This document shows positions 6,763-12,135 of a DNA stretch of 12,776 nt, one piece after another (positions within the stretch are counted from its first letter, which is position 1; each line of letters opens with the position of its first letter). A model generated the notes under the pieces. It was not told the origin of the DNA and ran no database searches. It worked only from the letters and a program-made list of their open reading frames with translations. The stretch is from CAZPZZ01 sp964591245 (GTDB taxonomy: Bacteria; Acidobacteriota; Vicinamibacteria; Vicinamibacterales; UBA8438), in the NCBI GenBank assembly GCA_964591245.1, contig CAZPZZ010000120.1, positions 1 through 12,776 on the forward strand, given 5' to 3'. Made by a program: the position numbers and the translations under genes.

Positions 6763-7239
6763 ATGTCCTCAGCACTCATCACGACGTCGTTACTTTCGGT
6801 CGTGGGACTCGTCGTCAGTTTTGCTCTTGGGTATCTGGCGGGGGCGCCGGGGGAGGTGCTTTATCACGCCACCCTGGCGATTTTCGTGACGTTGATCACG
6901 TTGTTGTCCCATTCGATGACCATGTTCTATCTGATCGGCAAAACACGCGCTATTCGGGATGCGGTAACCGAGGCTGGATTGTCGACCGATGCGGTGACCC
7001 GAGTGTCGGCGTTGCGCGGACCGGTGTTCAAACTCGCCACGCTGGCAATGGCACTAACTATGGTGACCGCGATTTTCGGGGGGGGAGTCGATACTGAAGT
7101 CATCCCTGCTGGTTTTCACTCTATGCTGGCTGTGCTGGCGATAGTGGCCAATGTGATGGCGCTGCGGACAATTGTCCAGGCATTGCAGGAGTCCACTCGT
7201 ATCGTTGACGAAGTCAACCGCGATCTTGACGTTGCCTAG
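6763..7239 (+). CDS. Small integral membrane protein of unknown function, about four TM helices
   Basis: I do not recognise this family. The 158-residue product has four hydrophobic segments at roughly 6-27, 33-58 (with HATLAIFVTLITLLSH and a conserved-looking SHSMTMFYLIGK), 88-105 (FKLATLAMALTMVTAIFGG) and 115-137 (GFHSMLAVLAIVANVMALRT). A short soluble C-terminal tail is rich in charged residues (ESTRIVDEVNRDLDV). The loop between TM2 and TM3 is charged (KTRAIRDAVTEAG). His50 and Met53 in TM2 and His118 in TM4 could be functional but this is only a visual impression. The ATG at 6763 follows a GACGGG element 3-8 nt upstream. The gene lies 180 nt after the Fur-rubrerythrin fusion and 66 nt before a HAD phosphatase on the same strand. 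Translation looks genuine because the hydropathy pattern is regular. Confidence 0.78.
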   Translation: MSSALITTSLLSVVGLVVSFALGYLAGAPGEVLYHATLAIFVTLITLLSHSMTMFYLIGKTRAIRDAVTEAGLSTDAVTRVSALRGPVFKLATLAMALTMVTAIFGGGVDTEVIPAGFHSMLAVLAIVANVMALRTIVQALQESTRIVDEVNRDLDVA

Positions 7240-7305
7240 CGGAGTCGGCTTTCGGTTGACCTCTAACCTTTCCTCGGACGGCGCATCACACGACAAGGTA
7301 CGGTT

Positions 7306-7998
7306 GTGTATTCGAAAATCCTCCTGTTCGACATCGATGGGACATTGTTACTCTCGGGACGAGCGGGCTACCGCGCGCTGACACAGACCTTCGAGGAACT
7401 GTTTGATGTGCCGCTCGGCTTCGACGACATTCCGGTGGCTGGCCGCACCGATGAGTTGATCCTGACCGCGGCCCTGGAGAGGGCTGGGTTGATCGTTGAG
7501 CCCGAGACCAGGGCTCGTTTTCATACTAGGTACTGCGAGTTATTTGCTCGGGAGATTCACCATCCGGGGCCACGCAAAGGGCTCATGCCAGGTGTGGCCG
7601 ATCTCCTCAAGGCGCTGGATGGAAACGATGCTATTCGATGTGGTCTTGTTACCGGAAACTTCGCTATACCAGCCCGCATCAAACTGGAACATTTCGACGT
7701 CTGGCGCTTCTTTCACTTTGGGGCTTACGGTGACGACGCTCCGGTGCGAGACGACCTGGTGCCGATTGCCGTCGAGCGGGCAAGGCGGGAGGGGGTGGAG
7801 GTGCGAAGGGCTGACGATGTTGTGGTCATCGGTGATACTCCCCTTGACGTCCAATGCGCGACCGTCGCCGGGGCAAAGGCAGTGGCAGTTGCGACGGGGT
7901 CATATGATGAAGTTGCGTTGCGTGAAACCGAGGCGCACGCCGTGCTCTCGGATTTCAGTGACACAGAGGCGGTGGTCGGGGCACTGCTCAGTGGTTAG
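7306..7998 (+). CDS. HAD-superfamily phosphatase (phosphoglycolate-phosphatase-like)
   Basis: A cytoplasmic phosphatase of the haloacid dehalogenase superfamily, 230 residues. Motif 1 is LFDIDGTLL (7-15), with nucleophile D9 and acid D11. A helical cap region follows (about 17-95). Motif 2 is GLVTGNF with the threonine, the conserved lysine is probably in IPARIKLEHF, and motif 4 is VVIGDTPLDVQCA, followed by GAKAVAVATGSY. The order and size match subfamily IA enzymes such as phosphoglycolate phosphatase or pyrophosphatase-like proteins, but substrate cannot be read from sequence. The start is GTG at 7306, with AAGG about 9 nt upstream. It stands 66 nt after the membrane protein and 46 nt before the tandem secreted proteins, with no terminator seen between. 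GTG rather than the next ATG is required to keep the DxDGT motif complete. Confidence 0.92.
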   Translation: MYSKILLFDIDGTLLLSGRAGYRALTQTFEELFDVPLGFDDIPVAGRTDELILTAALERAGLIVEPETRARFHTRYCELFAREIHHPGPRKGLMPGVADLLKALDGNDAIRCGLVTGNFAIPARIKLEHFDVWRFFHFGAYGDDAPVRDDLVPIAVERARREGVEVRRADDVVVIGDTPLDVQCATVAGAKAVAVATGSYDEVALRETEAHAVLSDFSDTEAVVGALLSG

Positions 7999-8044
7999 TG
8001 AAATAGGACAGTCACTTAGAGAGTGCATGTAGAAGGGTACCGTG

Positions 8045-8793
8045 ATGACCTGTAGACACATCATTGGCATTTTATTGTTGGTTCCAGGGCTATCTGNNNN
8101 NNNNNNNNNNNNNNNNNNNNNNNNNNNNNNNNNNNNNNNNNNNNNNNNNNNNNNNNNNNNNNNNNNNNNNNNNNNNNNNNNNNNNNNNNNNNNNNNCCCT
8201 CGCCCTCGATGGCTGCACAGGCCCGCGTGCGAACCTTGGGATTGGCGTCGCGGTTACGTTCGGCTGATGGCCCAGAGGACCGTGAGCGCTACGAGCGTTG
8301 CATCATGGGGCGTACGGTGCCCTTGTTGGCAGTGGCGCCGAACAGGTTGGCCCAGTTCTTTCAAACGGCAAACCACATTGTCATTCTTCATGAACAGAAT
8401 TGGGATGTTCGAATCATTCCGATTCATGACACAAGGGTCGAGCGTGGCCTTTCTGAGCAGATTCGTCAGTGGCAGGGGGCTTCGCGCGGTCATTGGGATG
8501 GAGATACGCTCGTCATCGAGACCAAGAATCTCAATGGAGAGTGGACGCTCGCGGGGACCAGTCGCAATGCGCGGTTTGAGGAGCGGATCGCCATTCGGGA
8601 CGCTGGGACTCTCGACTATCGATTCACTGTTCACGACCCTGAATCGTTCGGTGGCGCCTGGACAGCCGCCTTTCCAGTTACGCGCGCGGCAGGCCCTCTC
8701 TTCGAGAATGCCTGTCACGAAGGTAACTACAGCATGCCCTTGATTCTTCGTGGCGCGCGGGCCTTAGAGCGAGGGGAAGGACTACGGCGCTGA
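8045..8793 (+). CDS. Secreted protein of an acidobacterial paralogous family, first tandem copy, interrupted by a 100-N gap
   Basis: This is the first of two tandem paralogs of unknown function. The ATG at 8045 (a GTG directly precedes it; GAAGGG lies about 8-13 nt upstream) opens a signal peptide MTCRHIIGILLLVPGLS that runs into the N gap. After the gap the frame differs by one position, so the true gap is not 100 nt or its length is only a placeholder. The remainder contains ERYERCIMGRTVPLL, NHIVILHEQNWDVRIIP, IRQWQGASRGHWDGDTLVIE, TLDYRFTVHDPESFGGAWTA and GPLFENACHEGNYSMPLILR. Each aligns with the second copy. By that alignment about 100 residues are missing, so the real gap is probably near 300 nt. 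The protein is likely exported to the periplasm or surface. No catalytic motif is recognised. An alternative is a genuine deletion in this copy, which the gap prevents deciding. Confidence 0.8.
8097..8196. other. Assembly gap of exactly 100 N inside a coding sequence
   Basis: A run of 100 ambiguous bases splits the first secreted paralog between its signal peptide and its conserved core. The reading frames on the two sides do not agree at this length, which suggests a scaffolding placeholder rather than a measured size. Confidence 0.97.
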
Positions 8794-8985
8794 ACCGTGT
8801 AATCAACTCACGGGCTATCTGAGTGAGCACTGGCCTCCGCGCTGCTTCCGGTGGGCCCGTGCGTTCGGATGGGGCCAGATGTCGGACGCGGCGTGATCAG
8901 TCGAGGGTGCTGGACGGATGGCGTTGGTGATGGCGTTGAAGTGTGCGAAGCTGAAACCTGCCATTTTCACTTGAGGAGGTCCCAA

Positions 8986-9960
8986 ATGCTGCATCGAGGT
9001 TTCGTGTTCGGGATGGTCCTGGTTATGGTTGGCGCGATTGCGGCGGTAGCTGCGGGACAAGGCGTGCCTAGAACCCCTTGGGGGGCTCCTGACCTGCAGG
9101 GAGTGTGGACCGGATCGACATTGACGCCGCTCGAGCGGCCAACGGATTTGGCCGACAAGTCTTTTTTGACCGAAGAGGAAGTGGTGGCGCTCGAGTATCG
9201 AGCCGACGAGAGTCGGTTCGTGGAGCGTACGCCTCAAGCCGGAGACCCCGGTACGTACAACCAAGCGTGGTTCGACCCTGGCACGCGGGTCGTGGCGGAC
9301 CGTCGCACCTCGCTGGTGGTTGATCCTCCAGATGGCCGTATTCCTTATACTCCAGAAATACGCGAACGTGGACGGCTGCAGGCCATATACCGAGTGAGTG
9401 GCCAGCGCAATTCTTGGGTAGACGTCGACACGGGAGAGCGGTGTCTTACTGACGGGGTCCCGATGTTCTGGCTTGGGTACAACCCGAACCACCAGATCGT
9501 GCAGACGCCAGATCATATCGTTGTGCTTCACGAAATGTTCCGGGATCGGCGCATCATCCCACTCGATGGACGGTCCCACGGCACAATTCGCCAGTGGAAC
9601 GGGGATATCAGAGGTCGATGGGAGGGCGACACGCTCGTGGTCGAGTCCAGAGGGTTTGTTGACAAGATGTCGGACCGCTGGGCCCAGACCTGGCGCATGC
9701 CGACTGAGACGATGCGCTTGGTCGAACGTTTTACCCGTCGTGATGCCGATACCCTCGAGTATGAATTCACTATTACGGATCCGGCCAAGTTCGAGAGGTC
9801 CTGGAGTGCACGCATTCCTCTGACCACGAACCAGGCCGCGCGAGGTGTGACCGAAGGACCGCTCTTTGAGTACGCGTGTCACGAGGGGAATTACAGCCTC
9901 GCGAACGTGCTCCGGGGTGCACGTGCGGAGGAGCGGGTGGCCACGGGAGGGGAGCAATAA
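8986..9960 (+). CDS. Secreted protein of an acidobacterial paralogous family, second tandem copy (complete)
   Basis: A complete 324-residue exported protein of unknown function. A strong GAGGAGG Shine-Dalgarno 6 nt upstream fixes the ATG at 8986. Residues 1-23 are a signal peptide (AIAAVAAGQ, cleavage near AVA). The mature N-terminus has TPWGAPDLQGVWTGS (30-44) with PLERP. The central region has RCLTDGVPMFWLGYNP (152-167) and IVQTPDHIVVLHEMFRDRRI (171-190), followed by IIPLDGR and TIRQWNGDIRGRWEGDTLVV (200-219). The end has TLEYEFTITDP and GPLFEYACHEGNYSLANVLR (291-310). I associate this pattern with a large secreted family in Acidobacteriota with no established function. The aromatic-rich, beta-strand-like alternation suggests a beta fold. 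The C-terminal half is clearly paralogous to the preceding gene, with near-identical EGPLFExACHEGNYS ends, consistent with tandem duplication. It ends 35 nt before the convergent tRNA-Sec. Confidence 0.87.
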   Translation: MLHRGFVFGMVLVMVGAIAAVAAGQGVPRTPWGAPDLQGVWTGSTLTPLERPTDLADKSFLTEEEVVALEYRADESRFVERTPQAGDPGTYNQAWFDPGTRVVADRRTSLVVDPPDGRIPYTPEIRERGRLQAIYRVSGQRNSWVDVDTGERCLTDGVPMFWLGYNPNHQIVQTPDHIVVLHEMFRDRRIIPLDGRSHGTIRQWNGDIRGRWEGDTLVVESRGFVDKMSDRWAQTWRMPTETMRLVERFTRRDADTLEYEFTITDPAKFERSWSARIPLTTNQAARGVTEGPLFEYACHEGNYSLANVLRGARAEERVATGGEQ

Positions 9961-9994
9961 TAGCCGTTGTCGTTGCGTTGGGGGGGGAAAGACG

Positions 9995-10091
9995 TGGCGG
10001 AAGCGCCTGGGAGTCGAACCCAGCCCCCCCGCGTCAGCGGGGGGCGACCGGTTTTGAAGACCGGGAGGGCCACCGGGCCCCGTTCGCTTCC
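9995..10091 (-). tRNA. selC: Selenocysteine tRNA, anticodon UCA, CCA end encoded
   Basis: tRNA-Sec is charged with serine, converted to selenocysteine by SelA, and delivered to in-frame UGA codons by SelB. On the minus strand the 5' end is GGAAGCGA and the 3' end is GCGCTTCC-G-CCA. A 6-bp D stem GGGGCC/GGCCCT carries a 4-nt CGGT loop. The anticodon arm is CCGGT-CTTCAAA-ACCGG with anticodon UCA at 10055-10057. The long variable arm CCCCCCGC-TGAC-GCGGGGGG and the T arm CTGGG-TTCGACT-CCCAG complete a 97-nt gene. The very long variable arm, the 6-bp D stem and UCA are diagnostic. One oddity is that the eighth acceptor pair, normally paired in bacterial tRNA-Sec, would be A·G. The serine-type discriminator G is present. 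No selA, selB or selD is in the window. The gene stands alone between a convergent coding gene and the cold-shock gene. Confidence 0.96.
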
Positions 10092-10257
10092 ATTCCTCAG
10101 ATCATCGCACGTTGTGGGGGGGAACACGGATAAGGTGTAGGTTGCGCGGTTGTTCCGAGGAGTGAACACACTCGTACAGAACACCCCGACACAAACGACG
10201 CGGTGTCGCGGAAGAAGAAGCCTAGGGCTGTTGTGAGCCTGGCAACGGTTGATTAGT

Positions 10258-10289
10258 GCGCCGTCCCAATGGCGTGATCAGGACGGCGC
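10258..10289 (-). terminator. Strong hairpin downstream of the cold-shock gene (terminator-like, no T tract)
   Basis: The arms GCGCCGTCC (10258-10266) and GGACGGCGC (10281-10289) form a perfect 9-bp GC-rich stem with a 14-nt loop. It starts 11 nt beyond the stop of the cold-shock gene in its direction of transcription. The downstream minus-strand sequence ACTAATCAACC is not U-rich, so it is not a canonical intrinsic terminator. It may still terminate or protect the 3' end of this short mRNA. Confidence 0.5.
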
Positions 10290-10300
10290 CAGGGGCAGCA

Positions 10301-10507
10301 CTAGCCCTCGATGAGGCGGACCTCACCGGCACGGGGGCCCTTTGTTGATTCTTCGATGGTGAAATCGACGCGCTGACCTTCGCGCAGCAGTTCGAACACT
10401 GCGCCGCGAACTGCGCTGCGATGGAAGAAATGCTCGATTCCCCCTTCATCGCGAATGAACCCAAACCCCTTGTCAATCAACAGACGTGCAATGGTACCGC
10501 TAGGCAT
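10301..10507 (-). CDS. Cold-shock domain protein (CspA-like), 68 residues
   Basis: A single-domain OB-fold nucleic-acid-binding protein of the cold-shock family; such proteins bind single-stranded RNA or DNA and act as RNA chaperones. RNP1 is KGFGFI (13-18). RNP2 is represented by HFFHRSAV (26-33), and the C-terminal strand by GQRVDFTIEESTKGPRAGEV, close to the family pattern of V-x-F-x-x-x-x-G-P-x-A-x-x-V. The usual N-terminal KWFN is replaced by ARLL, so one surface aromatic is missing. The ATG at 10507 is fixed by a perfect GGAGGAG Shine-Dalgarno (10513-10519). The open frame continues upstream to 10699, but that part lacks family similarity. The leader contains a small GGGGC-N6-GCCCC hairpin (10546-10561). 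It is a monocistronic gene followed by a strong hairpin. Csp genes are numerous, so no symbol is given. Confidence 0.93.
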   Translation of the reverse strand: MPSGTIARLLIDKGFGFIRDEGGIEHFFHRSAVRGAVFELLREGQRVDFTIEESTKGPRAGEVRLIEG

Positions 10508-10805
10508 ACGAACTCCTCCGAAGTCGAACCTCAACCTGCCGCTACGGGGCACACACGCCCCATTGCGCAGGCAAGGGTCCGGCGTGTCATTGAGTCCCAA
10601 CCGTTCTACCGATTGGGGACGTCGCCGGAACGACCCGCGGCCCCTGACGGGCGCGGGCTGCGGGTTATCCGATGCGAAGACGCCGCATGGATCTGACACC
10701 CGCTAAACTGAAATCCATACTTGTTGAGTACACGCTAAGAAGCGCCCAAAAGACAATTATGGTCCCAGGATTAAGGGGCAAGTCTATTGAGGTCGGCAAC
10801 TAGAA
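10508..10805. other. Non-coding stretch upstream of the cold-shock gene, no gene recognised
   Basis: Open frames here are extensions or shadows of the cold-shock gene on both strands and show no family character. The first ~55 nt are the leader of the cold-shock mRNA, with its ribosome binding site and a 5-bp hairpin. The stretch at 10700-10805 is more AT-rich than its surroundings and could hold promoters, but I find no convincing -35/-10 pair. The left copy of the repeat beside the 10-N gap begins immediately after. Confidence 0.6.
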
Positions 10806-10952
10806 GTCAAGCAGAAGAACTGAGCGGGCGCAAAGTCCGGATTGACTCTCACAGTCTGCGGCCGTTGCGTCGGTGCAACGGGGGAATGCTCGTCGTTTAC
10901 TTGCAGTCTGCTCCGGGGGGAGTCTACGGGGCAGGCATGGCTGCCGGATAGG
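10806..10952. repeat. Left copy of an imperfect direct repeat abutting the 10-N gap (147 nt)
   Basis: This copy starts GTCAAGCAGAAGAACTGAGC and ends CTGCCGGATAGG, stopping exactly at the gap. Against the right copy it has about a dozen substitutions and an ~11-nt insertion near 10871-10885. On the minus strand it would encode the C-terminal tail of the zinc-ribbon ORF (YPAAMPAP), but with an in-frame TAG and a changed end (PPGADCK). It is either a decayed duplicate or, more likely, a variant of the same locus at the end of an adjacent contig. Confidence 0.75.
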
Positions 10953-10962
10953 NNNNNNNNNN
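10953..10962. other. Assembly gap of exactly 10 N between two similar repeat copies
   Basis: The gap is bounded on the left by the last base and on the right by the first base of the two repeat copies. This is the geometry expected when overlapping contig ends were scaffolded without being merged. Confidence 0.95.
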
Positions 10963-11098
10963 GTCAAGCAGATGAACTGAGCGGACGCAAAGTCCTGTTT
11001 GCCTCTCACAGGCTGCGGCCGTTGCGGTGGCATGCTCGTCGTTTACTTGCTGTCTGCTCCGGGGGGTGTCTTCGGGGCAGGCTTGGCTGCCGGATAGG
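10963..11098. repeat. Right copy of the imperfect direct repeat (136 nt)
   Basis: This copy starts GTCAAGCAGATGAACTGAGC directly after the gap and ends CTGCCGGATAGG, then continues into the zinc-ribbon ORF. Roughly 90% of positions match the left copy apart from one indel. It contains the stop codon and last ~18 codons of the zinc-ribbon ORF on the minus strand. Confidence 0.75.
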
Positions 11099-11234
11099 TG
11101 GTCCAAAAATGGCGGTTGCAGCTGGGACATTCCCAGAACTGCTGTGGCGGCCATGGATCTTCGGGACCAGGATCTGTAAGGGCCATCTGGGCGCCACACC
11201 GTTGGCAACGGACGGCCACATCGGGATGATTCAT
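11043..11234 (-). CDS. Small zinc-ribbon protein, 63 residues, unknown function
   Basis: This is a hypothetical protein with two CxxC knuckles: CQRC (10-13) in VAVRCQRCGAQM and CPSC (36-39) in FWECPSCNRHFWTTYP. The arrangement is a classic zinc ribbon, as found in small nucleic-acid- or protein-binding proteins. Between them lies an acidic and proline-rich loop (TDPGPEDPWPPQQ). The C-terminal tail PAAKPAPKTPPGADSK is low-complexity and falls inside the repeat next to the 10-N gap, where the variant copy carries a stop codon. The tail is therefore probably dispensable. The ATG at 11234 has no clear Shine-Dalgarno. It is divergent from the MocA-like gene, with 78 nt between starts. I regard it as a real gene because the CxxC-N22-CxxC pattern with flanking aromatics is unlikely by chance, but it is short and its function cannot be inferred. 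Confidence 0.65.
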   Translation of the reverse strand: MNHPDVAVRCQRCGAQMALTDPGPEDPWPPQQFWECPSCNRHFWTTYPAAKPAPKTPPGADSK

Positions 11235-11312
11235 AAGTGAATTCTAACGAAGCTCGATTGGTGCGACAAGTCTGCGGTTGTGGCGCGTTCTGAATCGAGG
11301 GAGGGAGAACAG

Positions 11313-11927
11313 GTGATTCCTGGCGTTGTGCTGTCGGGGGGGGCGTCCTCACGGATGGGGGGGCGTCCGAAGGCACTGCTACCAGTAGGGCAAACGGGCG
11401 AGACGTTCCTTGCCCGGATCGTGCGCTCCCTTTGGGAGGGAGGAGTAGATGACGTTCTACTGGTCACTGGTTACCACGACCCCGAGATTGGAGAGGCGGT
11501 TCGTCAATTGTCTATTCCCGTTCGGGTTGTACGCAATCCTGCGCCGGAGAGGGGGCAACTGTCTTCGCTGTTGGTGGCCTTGGAGGCTATCGACCGTCCT
11601 GCGGTTGGAGGAATGCTGTTCACGCTCGTGGATCTGCCGTTGGTGCTATCGAGTACCGTGCGGGCGGTGATCGATGGCCATTGCAGGGATGAAGCGTTGA
11701 TCGTGAGGCCGGAGCGACAGGGGCGACACGGGCATCCGGTTATCTTTGCCCGCGCGTTGTTTGACGAGCTGCGGAGTGCTGATCCACATCAGGGTGCGAA
11801 ACCGGTGGTACATCGTCACTTGACAGAAAGTCTTGATATTCCTGTCGATGATGACGGTGCGTTCACTGATGTGGATACAGTGGATGACTATCGTCGAGTG
11901 TTCGGTGTGCCACTCTCCGATGTTTGA
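11313..11927 (+). CDS. Molybdopterin nucleotidyltransferase, MocA/MobA-like
   Basis: Enzymes of this family transfer CMP (MocA) or GMP (MobA) from an NTP to molybdopterin-type cofactors. The 204-residue protein opens MIPGVVLSGGASSRMGGRPK, the nucleotide-binding loop with LxxGxSxRMGxxK. It continues with VLLVTGYH (48-55), VVRNPAPERGQLSSLLVALE (72-91), FTLVDLPLV (103-111, the metal-binding Asp), and PERQGRHGHPVIF (133-145). It ends with DVDTVDDY (187-194), as in MocA and related enzymes. The GQLSSLL and GRHGHPV segments favour MocA or a broader MobA-like class over true MobA, but substrate is not certain. I start at GTG 11313, where AGGGAG lies 5 nt upstream; a GTG at 11280 would add 11 non-family residues. 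It sits alone, upstream of tRNA-Ala. Its presence with moaD/moaE and fdhE agrees with a molybdoenzyme-using host. Confidence 0.85.
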   Translation: MIPGVVLSGGASSRMGGRPKALLPVGQTGETFLARIVRSLWEGGVDDVLLVTGYHDPEIGEAVRQLSIPVRVVRNPAPERGQLSSLLVALEAIDRPAVGGMLFTLVDLPLVLSSTVRAVIDGHCRDEALIVRPERQGRHGHPVIFARALFDELRSADPHQGAKPVVHRHLTESLDIPVDDDGAFTDVDTVDDYRRVFGVPLSDV

Positions 11928-11963
11928 TTCGAGGCCACGTGCGAACTAGAATATTGGGCGAAG

Positions 11964-12039
11964 GGGCCAGTGGCGCAGTTGGGAGCGCGCGTGAATGGCA
12001 TTCACGAGGTCACGGGTTCGACCCCCGTCTGGTCCACCA
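11964..12039 (+). tRNA. tRNA-Ala, anticodon GGC, CCA end encoded
   Basis: A 76-nt tRNA with acceptor GGGCCAG/CTGGTCC containing the G3·U70 pair that identifies alanine tRNA, discriminator A and encoded CCA. The D stem is GCGC/GCGC. The anticodon arm is CGTGA-ATGGCAT-TCACG, with anticodon GGC reading GCC and GCU codons, and the T arm is ACGGG-TTCGACC-CCCGT. All stems pair. It lies 36 nt after the nucleotidyltransferase stop. Confidence 0.97.
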
Positions 12040-12135
12040 TTTTTCCCCGCTTGCTTCTCTTCCAGACATCACGATGTCCTAGGCCGAGTTCATTTTCGAT
12101 ACCGCTCCAGTGTGAGCGCCGATTTTGAGGGACTC

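Noticed and set aside
8815..9957. Long minus-strand open frame (380 codons) opposite the second secreted paralog
   Set aside because: Antisense shadow. The plus-strand frame has a strong Shine-Dalgarno, a signal peptide and family motifs shared with its tandem paralog.
10508..10699. Upstream extension of the cold-shock ORF (64 residues)
   Set aside because: A perfect GGAGGAG ribosome binding site precedes the ATG at 10507, and the extension has no similarity to the family.
10806..11098. CRISPR array or mobile element at the repeated segment
   Set aside because: Only two long imperfect copies, no spacers, no transposase and no terminal inverted repeats. Their edges coincide exactly with an assembly gap.
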